64,000 nucleotides of DNA from JAJZSS01 sp964463505 (GTDB lineage Bacteria; Chloroflexota; Anaerolineae; Anaerolineales; UBA4823): positions 30,897 through 94,896 of the forward strand of contig CAYXDC010000004.1 in NCBI GenBank assembly GCA_964463505.1, written 5' to 3'. Positions within the stretch are counted from its first letter, which is position 1, and every line of letters starts with the position of its first letter. This document shows, piece by piece, positions 1 to 6,626 of this stretch. The notes beneath the pieces are model-generated. The model saw only the letters and a list, made by a program, of their open reading frames with translations. It was not told the origin of the DNA and did no database searches. A program made the translations under genes and the position numbers.

Positions 1-211
1 CTTCATCCATACTGCCCGGTGTTACCAGGCTGTCTTGATGGTTAAAATATGCATCTGCTTCTGAATTAACCGAGTGAGACGGGTCATTTTCGGCGTTTTC
101 CTGCGCCAATAATGCCATCATTTCTTCTTCGTCCATGTCTTCAGCATTGACCAGGCGATGAAAACGATCAACCGGTTCTTCTTGCGGCGTCGAATTATTT
201 TCTTCCGTCAT
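1..211 (-). CDS. Acidic hypothetical protein, N-terminal part only
   Basis: The reading frame opens with ATG at 211 and is still open at the left window edge, so only about the first 70 residues are visible. The start is preceded by GAGG at a 7-nt spacing. The visible part is rich in Glu, Asp, Asn and Met and has no hydrophobic segment, so it looks like a disordered acidic N-terminal extension. It lies 38 nt downstream of the MaoC gene on the same strand and is probably co-transcribed with it. I do not recognise the family; the informative domain is outside the window. Confidence 0.6.
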   Translation of the reverse strand, partial: MTEENNSTPQEEPVDRFHRLVNAEDMDEEEMMALLAQENAENDPSHSVNSEADAYFNHQDSLVTPGSMDE

Positions 212-249
212 ACAAGCCTCAATAATGGAAACGCGATGACATCCGCAAA

Positions 250-720
250 TCAACTCGGACGTGCGGAGATAAGCGCCTTCCAGATTCCCTTCATGACCGT
301 CTCACCGGTCTGGTTTTTGACATCCAGGCTAATAACAATAGCGCCTCCGCCCAGGCGGCGAATTTCTTTGGTTTCCAAGACTTCAACCTCAACATGGATC
401 GTATCGCTAATATGGATCGGCTGGATAAATTTCCACTCATTGATCTCTCGAAATGCAAGAATGGTGCCTTCCATCATGCCAGTTTGAACCACTAACCCAG
501 AAGCGATGGATAAGCCGAGCAAGCCATGGGCTACACGCTGCCCGAATGGCGTTTGCGCGGCGTAAACCGCATCCGTATGGATCTGGTTGAAATCACCTGA
601 TAAGCCAGCAAAGGTGATGATATCCGATTCTGAAACCGTTCTACCTGCCGAGATGATACGCTGACCAACAAAAAATTCCTCAAAATACATTCCACGCGGG
701 TCTGATGAAAATCCGCTCAT
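250..720 (-). CDS. MaoC-like hot-dog dehydratase, (R)-specific enoyl-CoA hydratase type
   Basis: A 156-residue protein of typical single-hot-dog MaoC length. The hydratase-2 signature is clear: Asp43 and His48 in the segment SGDFNQIHTD are the expected catalytic pair, followed by the Gly-rich segment FGQRVAHGLLGLS. The family hydrates trans-2-enoyl-CoA (or ACP) to the (R)-3-hydroxyacyl form, in lipid or polyhydroxyalkanoate metabolism or in degradation. The start ATG has a good Shine-Dalgarno (AAGGAG). It is divergent from the glycosidase at 838. The physiological substrate cannot be deduced; the window also carries fatty-acid synthesis (fabF) and degradation genes, though far away. Confidence 0.88.
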   Translation of the reverse strand: MSGFSSDPRGMYFEEFFVGQRIISAGRTVSESDIITFAGLSGDFNQIHTDAVYAAQTPFGQRVAHGLLGLSIASGLVVQTGMMEGTILAFREINEWKFIQPIHISDTIHVEVEVLETKEIRRLGGGAIVISLDVKNQTGETVMKGIWKALISARPS

Positions 721-802
721 GGGGTGAGCTCCTTCAATCCAATTTTTTATACAATTGGTACATGCTTAGTCACCATTCTAGCATAAAACCCTATAAAATC
801 CT

Positions 803-831
803 TTGACCGGAGCGCAAAACTACCATACAAT
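803..831 (+). promoter_or_regulatory. Sigma-70-type promoter for the glycosidase gene, predicted leaderless
   Basis: TTGACC at 803-808 and TACAAT at 826-831 are separated by 17 nt. A start site 7 nt after the -10 box falls on position 838, the A of the glycosidase ATG. No Shine-Dalgarno precedes that ATG. The transcript is therefore predicted to be leaderless. Confidence 0.65.
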
Positions 832-837
832 GGGGTT

Positions 838-3222
838 ATGAGAACCTGGAATTTAGCTGCTGGTGACCCACTGTGTTTGAATCTGGCTGCAGATGCCCGC
901 CTTGGGAAGGTGGATTATGCCAATGATCATATCTGGAAAATAGCCTGGCAAAACGGAGCGCCTCCAGCCGTAGCGATTGAAACCACATTTGGATTACGCG
1001 CCCGTAGTTTTCGGATATTTCCACGCTTTTCTGAAGCTGATCGCACTTACACAGACCCGACTGAATTTGCCTCACCACCAACGGTACATCAAGCCTTTCC
1101 AAATTACATAGCTCTGCATTTCACGCCAATTCCAAGCATAGACGTTGATTACGAACTATGGGTTCCCAGCTCGCAGTCTCTGGCAGGGCGGCTTACTTTT
1201 ACCAATTCTTCTGCAGAAGACCGTTCCATCCAGCTGGATATGACAGCCCAATTAACTCCCAATGAAGGTCAGCGTATGGCCTCATTGGAGTTGGAAGCAG
1301 CCACAGTGCTCTCAGGCATCAGTTCTGATCTATCCCCCATCGTCTTCATGACCGGTGGCAGCCGACCAGGAAGCGGTTCTTTTCCTTCCTTGCGCCAGGA
1401 CATCCACCTGCATCCCAGCGAGAGTAAATCTGTTGTATGGACTGAAGCAGCCTTACCCAGCCCAATAACCTCTTTTGCAGCAGCACGCCAGCTGGCGTCT
1501 CGGAATTGGGATGCAGAGATTGCCCGGCTGGAGTTAGTCAATGCTGGGACTCTTGAGCTTTATACTGGCAATTCTGAATGGGATGCGACATTCAAATGGG
1601 CACAAAAACAGGCCCTTGGCCTGATTATTAGTGAGGGCCCTGGTCTTCCACACCCATCTATTGTACTTTCCCGCCAGCCAGATCAAGGATTTTCTCCACG
1701 CGGCGATGGCTCGGATTACAGCCATCACTGGAACGGACAGAGTCCCCTGGAAGTCCTTCACCTGAGCGATCTGATCTTACCCAGCGCGCCTGAGATCGTT
1801 AAAGGGCTGGTAAAAAACTTCCTTGCTGTTCAGATGGAAGATGGTTCTATTGATTTAAAACCTGGTCTGGCAAGTCAACGCAGCCGAATTCAAGCAACAC
1901 CAGTTCTGGCCAGCCTTACCTGGCGAATCTACCAATCAACCGCAGACCGTAAATTCCTGGGAGAGGTCTACCCGGGGCTGGTTAAATTCATCCACAGCTG
2001 GTTTACTCCCGAACATGATCGAGATCAGGATGGTGTGCCAGAGTGGGACCATCCAATTCAATCCGGCTATGAAGATCACCCACTGTATGCCAATTGGCAC
2101 GGCTGGTCGCAAGGGATTGATATATCCAGTGCTGAGAGCCCATCTTTAATCGCTTGCTTGCTACGTGAGCTCGAGGTACTGCAATGTATCGCTACTGAAT
2201 TAAATCAAAATGGCAGTTCGGGAGAGTTCGAAGGCTTTGCTACCGGCCTCGAACAAGCCCTGCAAGAATGTTGGGACGAACAACAAGGTATCTTTATTGA
2301 GCGCGATCGGGATGCACACACCAGCGATGGAGCTCAATGGCTGGGTGATCGGATTGGACCAGGCAGCATTTTCATCCAACCTGATTTCTCCCAGACGCTG
2401 CGCCTTGTCATTAAAATTAAAACCGGCGATGCGGGTTCCCGGCATCCCCGTGTCGTCGTCCATGGAACCAGCATTTCGGGTATGAGACGAGTGGAAGAAA
2501 TTACCGAGGAACGATTTAAATGGCTGCTGGGGATTGGAATCTTGACCGGTGAGCGAATTTACCAATCCATAGAGCAAGTTGATATCCAAAACATCACCCC
2601 CGATGACCAGGTCTCTCTACACACAGCCGGTTATCAATGTAATACCCTTCCGCAAATGCTGCCATTATGGACAGGCCGGTTGGCAGAGGCAACAACTGAA
2701 CATCTGATAAGCAATTCGATAACCAACCCTGAGCGTTTTTGGCATCCTTTTGGATTACCTGGTTGCGTGGATACGCCCATTTTTTCTGGTATGGAAATAT
2801 GCACTGGCTGCGATCCCATGTGGAACGCATTGATCGCCGAAGGATTGCTCGTTTCTGGTTATCCTCAAGCCGCAGCTGAACTTTTCGACCGTTTGATGAA
2901 TGCAACCATATCATCGTTAAAAACAAATGCTGAGTTTCGGCGTTATTATCATGCAGATACTGGTCAGGGCATGGGCGAACCGAATTCGCTGAATGGTTTG
3001 CCGCCACTCGGGTTATTCTTGCGCATCCTGGGAGTCCAGATTGTTTCCAGTACGAGGGTTGAAATATTCGGAGAAAACCCCTTCCCTTGGCCAGTTACGA
3101 TAAAATATCGAGGACTGACGATTCTGCGTGGAAAAGAAAAAACTACCATCATCTTTCCCGATGGTCAAACCGTTGAGTCGAATGAGCTCACACCCCAAGT
3201 AATCTCCCTGGAGATGCCGTGA
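838..3222 (+). CDS. GH63/MGH1-like (alpha/alpha)6-barrel glycoside hydrolase
   Basis: A 794-residue protein without signal peptide, so probably cytoplasmic. The first ~230 residues are beta-rich with aromatic and Pro residues, like the N-terminal beta-sandwich of GH63-type enzymes. The rest resembles an (alpha/alpha)6 barrel: DRDQDGVPEWDHPIQSGYED around residues 397-416, a W-H-G-W-S-Q segment after it, and a C-terminal segment with FWHPFGLPGC and MWNALIAEGLL typical of mannosylglycerate-hydrolase/glycogen-debranching-like families. The exact substrate (alpha-glucoside, mannosyl- or glucosylglycerate, trehalose-like) cannot be read from the sequence. The ATG at 838 sits at the predicted transcription start and lacks a ribosome site. 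The c-di-AMP receptor pair follows closely and may be co-transcribed. Confidence 0.75.
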   Translation: MRTWNLAAGDPLCLNLAADARLGKVDYANDHIWKIAWQNGAPPAVAIETTFGLRARSFRIFPRFSEADRTYTDPTEFASPPTVHQAFPNYIALHFTPIPSIDVDYELWVPSSQSLAGRLTFTNSSAEDRSIQLDMTAQLTPNEGQRMASLELEAATVLSGISSDLSPIVFMTGGSRPGSGSFPSLRQDIHLHPSESKSVVWTEAALPSPITSFAAARQLASRNWDAEIARLELVNAGTLELYTGNSEWDATFKWAQKQALGLIISEGPGLPHPSIVLSRQPDQGFSPRGDGSDYSHHWNGQSPLEVLHLSDLILPSAPEIVKGLVKNFLAVQMEDGSIDLKPGLASQRSRIQATPVLASLTWRIYQSTADRKFLGEVYPGLVKFIHSWFTPEHDRDQDGVPEWDHPIQSGYEDHPLYANWHGWSQGIDISSAESPSLIACLLRELEVLQCIATELNQNGSSGEFEGFATGLEQALQECWDEQQGIFIERDRDAHTSDGAQWLGDRIGPGSIFIQPDFSQTLRLVIKIKTGDAGSRHPRVVVHGTSISGMRRVEEITEERFKWLLGIGILTGERIYQSIEQVDIQNITPDDQVSLHTAGYQCNTLPQMLPLWTGRLAEATTEHLISNSITNPERFWHPFGLPGCVDTPIFSGMEICTGCDPMWNALIAEGLLVSGYPQAAAELFDRLMNATISSLKTNAEFRRYYHADTGQGMGEPNSLNGLPPLGLFLRILGVQIVSSTRVEIFGENPFPWPVTIKYRGLTILRGKEKTTIIFPDGQTVESNELTPQVISLEMP

Positions 3223-3253
3223 CTACCTCCAATTAGAAATGGAGAAAATTGAT

Positions 3254-3643
3254 ATGGAAGGATTTACCCCGAACCCCCAACCCACTCCAACAGGAACCCC
3301 AGACTCACCTGGAAAGATTGACCGCTTGATGGCTGCTATGATCCAGATTCAAGATATGGACAAAGCCATTCGTGCGCTCAGCAAGCTGGGCTTTTCTGTT
3401 ACTCAGATATCTACTACCGGTGGCTTCTTAGGGCGAAGTAACGCGACGCTGCTAATAGGCTTCCCTACGGCCATGGAAGCGCTGGCCCTGGAAGCTCTAC
3501 AGAAGAATTGTCGCCGCCGGGTGGAATATGCTGCCACACCCCTGGAAGGAGCGCCATTTCATATGCCACTCGCCACCCCCATCCCGGTGGGTGGGGCGAC
3601 AGTCTTTACTTTTGCAGTGGAACACTACGAGGAGATCGGATGA
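3254..3643 (+). CDS. Cyclic-di-AMP PII-like receptor (DarA/PstA family), long-loop paralogue
   Basis: 129 residues from the ATG at 3254, chosen because GGAG lies 9 nt upstream; an ATG at 3239 would add five residues without a ribosome site. After a ~20-residue Pro/Thr-rich N-terminal tail, the core is a PII-like ferredoxin fold with STTGGFLGRSNATLLIG, the family's ligand-binding segment, and a C-terminal VGGATVFTFAVEHYEEI strand. A long loop (about residues 88-111) between these corresponds to the B-loop of DarA/PstA. The family binds cyclic di-AMP; downstream partners are mostly unknown. The last codon overlaps the start of a second, shorter paralogue by ATGA. Confidence 0.85.
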   Translation: MEGFTPNPQPTPTGTPDSPGKIDRLMAAMIQIQDMDKAIRALSKLGFSVTQISTTGGFLGRSNATLLIGFPTAMEALALEALQKNCRRRVEYAATPLEGAPFHMPLATPIPVGGATVFTFAVEHYEEIG

Positions 3644-3906
3644 AGCTAATAATTGCTATCCTACGCGACATTGATAAAGATCCGGTATCCACATCACTGG
3701 TGGCGTCTGGTTTTCGCGTTACACTGGTTTCTTCAACAGGAGGCTTCTTAAGGCGCGGTTCCAGCACTTTGATGATCGGCGTTGATGATGAAAAGCTAGA
3801 GGAGGCCTTGCAAACCATTCGCACCCACCTTGATCCATCGGGTACATCCGAGAGCAAGAAGGCCACCCTATTTGTGCTCAATGTTGAACATTACACACAG
3901 ATCTGA
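3640..3906 (+). CDS. Cyclic-di-AMP PII-like receptor, short-loop paralogue
   Basis: 88 residues from the ATG at 3640, which overlaps the previous stop in an ATGA junction and has GAGGAG upstream, so the two are translationally coupled. The start MKLIIAILRDIDKD matches the canonical DarA/PstA N-terminus better than the first paralogue does. STGGFLRRGSSTLMIGVDDE is the conserved ligand-binding segment and LFVLNVEHYTQI the last strand. The connecting loop is only about ten polar residues (DPSGTSESKK) where the first copy has about 24 residues. Both copies should have the PII-like trimer fold, so a mixed trimer is possible. The function is inferred from family only. Confidence 0.82.
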   Translation: MKLIIAILRDIDKDPVSTSLVASGFRVTLVSSTGGFLRRGSSTLMIGVDDEKLEEALQTIRTHLDPSGTSESKKATLFVLNVEHYTQI

Positions 3907-3920
3907 ATGTATTGATCCCT

Positions 3921-3958
3921 AGCCAAGTTGTAGGGGCGGCAAATCCAACTGCCTGGCT
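3921..3958. other. Stem-loop between convergent genes
   Basis: AGCCAAGTTG at 3921-3930 pairs with CAACT (3946-3950) and TGGCT (3954-3958) across a 3-nt bulge. It sits between the stop of the c-di-AMP receptor pair and the stop of the AMMECR1 gene. There is no clear T tract, so it is at best a weak terminator or a 3' stabilising hairpin. Confidence 0.35.
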
Positions 3959-3960
3959 GG

Positions 3961-4545
3961 CTATTCGGAGCGGGTAGGTTCTTTAAATTCTTCGACCTGA
4001 TATACGTACACCTGCAGGGGCTTAATTCGCCATAAATCGTGCGCTGCCCCCATTTTTTCGCACAGATAGCCAAGAAATTGGGCTTTATCAGGAATTTTTT
4101 CCCACACCTGTGGTAGAAAAGTCGCCCGGTGTATACCATCACGCAAGATCACCCCATCGATACCAACGCGTATTTTATCCAATAATTCACCTGGGGTTGT
4201 GTACTCAACCAACTCTGGAGTAGACAGATAAGACACTTCGATCTCAATCTGGTCTAATTCGTTCGGGCTGACTGGAGGGAAGCGGTAATCCTGCAAAGCT
4301 GCTGCAACAGCATGCTGACGGACATCCTCTGCTAATGGCAGGTATGCCTCTAGAGCCCCGATACAGCCGCGTAATTCCCCTTGCCTGGTGAGAGTGACAA
4401 ACGTGGCGCCCAATTCTCCCAGGCAACCAGCCAGTTGATCATAACGCAGTGGCGGCAACCCTTCACCACGCACACCGGTTTCAAGCGCCTCACGGGCCAA
4501 CGCCAGGAGGTGCTGTTTTTCTGATAAGGTCAGGCTTTCTTTCAT
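3961..4545 (-). CDS. AMMECR1 domain protein
   Basis: 194 residues, the normal length for a stand-alone AMMECR1 protein. The defining LRGCIG motif is at residues 58-63, preceded by ATFVTLTRQGE and followed by the ASP-like segment PPVSPNELDQIEIEVSYLS. The family is widespread in archaea and bacteria. Its biochemical role is not settled; related AMMECR1-MEMO1 pairs are linked to radical-SAM proteins. The start ATG at 4545 is preceded by an AGGGAATGA-like purine stretch. The flavin reductase gene lies immediately upstream on the same strand (21 nt), so the two probably share a transcript. Confidence 0.88.
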   Translation of the reverse strand: MKESLTLSEKQHLLALAREALETGVRGEGLPPLRYDQLAGCLGELGATFVTLTRQGELRGCIGALEAYLPLAEDVRQHAVAAALQDYRFPPVSPNELDQIEIEVSYLSTPELVEYTTPGELLDKIRVGIDGVILRDGIHRATFLPQVWEKIPDKAQFLGYLCEKMGAAHDLWRIKPLQVYVYQVEEFKEPTRSE

Positions 4546-4566
4546 TCCCTCCCCCCATCCTTGCGA

Positions 4567-5067
4567 TCAACTATCGCAATTGTGATACGCACGCTCAAAG
4601 TATACTAACGGCCTTGATTCCTGGCCAATCCTCAAAGCGATTACTTCTCCAAGAAATATGGTGTGTGTGCCGGCATCCGTTACGGAAAGCACCCGGCAAT
4701 CAAAGCCTGCTAAACCATCCGCCAGGAGCGGCGCTCCCGTTTTTAAGGTGATCACATCCAGGCCTTGAAATCGATCTTCTATATCCGGTACGCGCCCCGC
4801 GAAGCGTTCCGAGATAAAATTCTGCTCTGCACCCAAAATCGTAACGCCAAAGAAGCCACTGGCCTGGATCATCTGATTCGTTTTTACGCCTTGCTCCAAA
4901 GAGATCAATACCAGCGGCGGCTCCAAGGATATCGATGTAAATGAACTAACTGTCATCCCATGCCAGTGACCTGCGTATTGAGCAGTAACAACGGTAACAC
5001 CCGTCGCCCAACGGCGCATGGCACTCCTAAACTGTTCCGGATCAACAAAATCACCAATAAGGCTCAC
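4567..5067 (-). CDS. Flavin reductase-like, FMN-binding split-barrel protein
   Basis: 166 residues. The N-terminal RSAMRRWATGVTVVTA and GMTVSSFTSISLEPPLVLIS are hallmarks of the NAD(P)H:flavin oxidoreductase family (HpaC/RutF-like); the C-terminal IFLGEVIALRIG and PLVYFERAYH complete the split barrel. Such proteins reduce FMN or FAD with NAD(P)H and usually supply reduced flavin to a monooxygenase, or act as stand-alone oxidoreductases. No monooxygenase partner is adjacent. The start is GTG at 5067 with GAGG 7 nt upstream. A consensus promoter lies at 5096-5124. Confidence 0.87.
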   Translation of the reverse strand: MSLIGDFVDPEQFRSAMRRWATGVTVVTAQYAGHWHGMTVSSFTSISLEPPLVLISLEQGVKTNQMIQASGFFGVTILGAEQNFISERFAGRVPDIEDRFQGLDVITLKTGAPLLADGLAGFDCRVLSVTDAGTHTIFLGEVIALRIGQESRPLVYFERAYHNCDS

Positions 5068-5095
5068 AAAAATACCTCAAGGAAAGATTAACCTC

Positions 5096-5124
5096 ATCAT
5101 ACATTCCAGGGATCACACCGTCAA
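5096..5124 (-). promoter_or_regulatory. Sigma-70-type promoter for flavin reductase/AMMECR1 operon
   Basis: On the minus strand TTGACG (5124-5119) is followed after 17 nt by TATGAT (5101-5096). Expected start near 5089, giving a 22-nt leader that holds the GAGG ribosome site. Confidence 0.6.
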
Positions 5125-5162
5125 GAGGTGGCAAGCCGAATGTGGATAGAATTCAAGTCTAT

Positions 5163-5217
5163 AACCAGGCCAGAGTAGAAATGTCCCCCTGTCAACACAA
5201 AGTAGAAATGTCCCCCT
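5163..5217 (+). repeat. 55-bp direct repeat, left copy, at scaffold gap
   Basis: Identical over 55 bases to 5318-5372. Inside it the 17-mer AGTAGAAATGTCCCCCT occurs twice (5174-5190 and 5201-5217) at a 27-base period. The complement of that 17-mer resembles terminal or subterminal repeats I recall from IS21/IS481-type insertion sequences. The repeat ends exactly at the first N, as expected if a k-mer overlap of an assembly graph was left on both contig ends. Confidence 0.8.
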
Positions 5218-5317
5218 NNNNNNNNNNNNNNNNNNNNNNNNNNNNNNNNNNNNNNNNNNNNNNNNNNNNNNNNNNNNNNNNNNNNNNNNNNNNNNNNNNN
5301 NNNNNNNNNNNNNNNNN
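5218..5317. other. Assembly gap of exactly 100 N
   Basis: One hundred undetermined bases, a standard scaffold placeholder rather than a measured distance. Both flanks carry the same 55-mer in the same orientation. The true sequence could be a direct join (no missing bases), a longer tandem array, or an element such as an insertion sequence. No coding claim can be made across it. Confidence 0.95.
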
Positions 5318-5372
5318 AACCAGGCCAGAGTAGAAATGTCCCCCTGTCAACACAAAGTAGAAATGTCCCCCT
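5318..5372 (+). repeat. 55-bp direct repeat, right copy, at scaffold gap
   Basis: Exact copy of 5163-5217, with the two internal 17-mers again. It abuts the rpsF promoter, so if a mobile element end lies here it would be directly upstream of the ribosomal protein operon. Confidence 0.8.
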
Positions 5373-5400
5373 TTGCAAAACCTGCAACGTATGTTAAACT
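5373..5400 (+). promoter_or_regulatory. Probable promoter of the rpsF-ssb-rpsR operon
   Basis: TTGCAA at 5373-5378 and TAAACT at 5395-5400 are spaced by 16 nt. The predicted start, near 5407, coincides with the first base of a perfect 9-bp hairpin. Both boxes deviate from consensus. Confidence 0.45.
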
Positions 5401-5406
5401 AATGCG

Positions 5407-5428
5407 AAGCCACGCCTATGCGTGGCTT
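5407..5428 (+). promoter_or_regulatory. 5'-terminal hairpin of the rpsF leader
   Basis: AAGCCACGC (5407-5415) and GCGTGGCTT (5420-5428) form a perfect 9-bp stem with a CTAT loop at the predicted 5' end of the transcript. A second weaker hairpin, CCAGG (5439-5443) with CCTGG (5461-5465), lies between it and the rpsF ribosome site. In many bacteria rpsF leaders are bound by the S6-S18 complex for autoregulation. These hairpins are candidates, but I cannot match the known S6:S18 motif confidently. Confidence 0.5.
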
Positions 5429-5496
5429 GCTTTCCGCTCCAGGTACTCCAACGGTTGTATCCTGGGGCATATCCCGAGGAAAGGAGGCATTTTCCT

Positions 5497-5778
5497 ATGC
5501 GAGCATATGAATTGACGGTCATAATCCACCCCGACCTGGATGAAACAGCACTCGGCGAGGTTGTGGAGCGCATCAAAGGCTGGATTGCTGCAGATGGCGG
5601 CAGCGTCGATAAAGTCGACCTGTGGGGCAGGCGCCGGATGGCGTATTCGATCCGCAAGCAGTTTGAAGGCCAATATGTATTTATGCAGACCACCATGGCG
5701 CAAAAGAGCCTTGCCGGGTTGGAACGTAATTTGCGTTTCCTCGAACCTGTCATGCGTTACCTGCTCATCGCCAACTAG
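5497..5778 (+). CDS. rpsF: 30S ribosomal protein S6
   Basis: 93 residues from ATG 5497, chosen because a perfect AAGGAGG lies 9 nt upstream; a longer in-frame GTG start would add 25 residues not found in S6. MRAYELTVIIHPDLDE and the segment VDLWGRRRMAYSIRKQFEGQYVFM are typical of S6, which binds the central domain of 16S rRNA with S18. It heads the conserved rpsF-ssb-rpsR operon. Confidence 0.97.
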   Translation: MRAYELTVIIHPDLDETALGEVVERIKGWIAADGGSVDKVDLWGRRRMAYSIRKQFEGQYVFMQTTMAQKSLAGLERNLRFLEPVMRYLLIAN

Positions 5779-5831
5779 CCTGGACTAACCTTACCAACAC
5801 CAGACAAGCATGGTTCTCCACGCAGGAGAGT

Positions 5832-6227
5832 ATGATGACTAGAGGTCTGAACAAAATAATGATCATTGGGCGCCTCGGGCGCGATCCCGAAATGCGCTAC
5901 ACACCATCTGGACGTCCTGTCACCACGTTTAGTGTAGCAACCAGTCGTTCCTGGAACACATCCGAGGGCGGCCGGCGCACGGAGACAGAATGGTTTAACG
6001 TCGTTGCCTGGAGTAATCTGGCCGAAATTTGCAAGCAGCACCTGAGCAAAGGACGTCTGGTTTATATAGAAGGACGACTACAAACCCGACAATGGGACGA
6101 TCCAGAAGGCAATAAACACTCGTCGACAGAAATCGTCGCCAATGAAATGATCATGCTTGATGATCGCCGCGAAGGCAATCATTATGAGGATGAAGGCGAG
6201 ATCGACGAAGAAGAATTTCCATTTTAG
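5832..6227 (+). CDS. ssb: Single-stranded DNA-binding protein
   Basis: 131 residues. The OB-fold occupies residues 1-110 (LNKIMIIGRLGRDPEMRYTP, TEWFNVVAW, GRLVYIEGRLQTRQW). A short acidic linker ends in the interaction tip EEEFPF, close to the canonical DDDIPF that recruits replication and repair proteins. The linker is much shorter than in E. coli. ATGATG at the start is preceded by AGGAG. Its place between rpsF and rpsR is the standard bacterial arrangement and couples it to ribosome synthesis. Confidence 0.97.
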   Translation: MMTRGLNKIMIIGRLGRDPEMRYTPSGRPVTTFSVATSRSWNTSEGGRRTETEWFNVVAWSNLAEICKQHLSKGRLVYIEGRLQTRQWDDPEGNKHSSTEIVANEMIMLDDRREGNHYEDEGEIDEEEFPF

Positions 6228-6286
6228 GGCAGGTGGGAGCCACAGAATAAGGCGCCTACCCAGTCATTATCACGAGGAGTTAGAAC

Positions 6287-6556
6287 GTGAGCAACCAATC
6301 CGCTTCCCCCGAGGGACGTAATGCCCCTCGCCGCTTCTTTTCCCGGCCGCGCGAATGCCAGTTTTGCGCCGAAAAAAATGCGGTAATTGATTACAAACAA
6401 TTCGATATGCTGCGCCGCTTCATCAGCGATGACGGAAAGATCCGTCCTCGCCGCCAAACCGGCACCTGCGCCAAGCACCAACGTGACCTGGCTGTAGCTA
6501 TCAAACGTGCGCGCCACCTGGCGATGCTACCATTCTCCGGCGAAGTATTGCGCTAA
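6287..6556 (+). CDS. rpsR: 30S ribosomal protein S18, zinc-ribbon (C+) form
   Basis: 89 residues starting at GTG 6287, with AGGAG upstream. The core ...VIDYKQFDMLRRFISDDGKI and RRQTGTCAKHQRDLAVAIKR is diagnostic of S18. Cys24, Cys27, Cys61 and His64 can form a zinc site, so this is the zinc-binding paralogue type rather than the zinc-free form. It is the last gene of the operon, ahead of a terminator hairpin at 6579. Confidence 0.96.
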   Translation: MSNQSASPEGRNAPRRFFSRPRECQFCAEKNAVIDYKQFDMLRRFISDDGKIRPRRQTGTCAKHQRDLAVAIKRARHLAMLPFSGEVLR

Positions 6557-6578
6557 ACCGGCATCATCCGCATAGAGC

Positions 6579-6611
6579 GCGGGGCATGGGTATCCCCTGT
6601 GCCCCGCTTTT
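6579..6611 (+). terminator. Rho-independent terminator after rpsR
   Basis: GCGGGGCA (6579-6586) pairs with TGCCCCGC (6600-6607), followed by TTTT. It ends the rpsF-ssb-rpsR unit, though the foldase gene starts 16 nt beyond, so some read-through is likely. Confidence 0.8.
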
Positions 6612-6626
6612 CTGTAAGGAACTACT

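Noticed and set aside
158..487. 109-codon plus-strand frame across the first two genes
   Set aside because: It is antisense to the MaoC gene and to the start of the cut-off gene, with no family similarity.
5163..5372. CRISPR or long tandem array at the N gap
   Set aside because: Only two internal 17-mers at a 27-base period per side and no spacers; an assembly overlap explains the symmetry.
5121..5387. Reading frames running through the N gap
   Set aside because: They depend on undetermined bases and repeated non-coding sequence.
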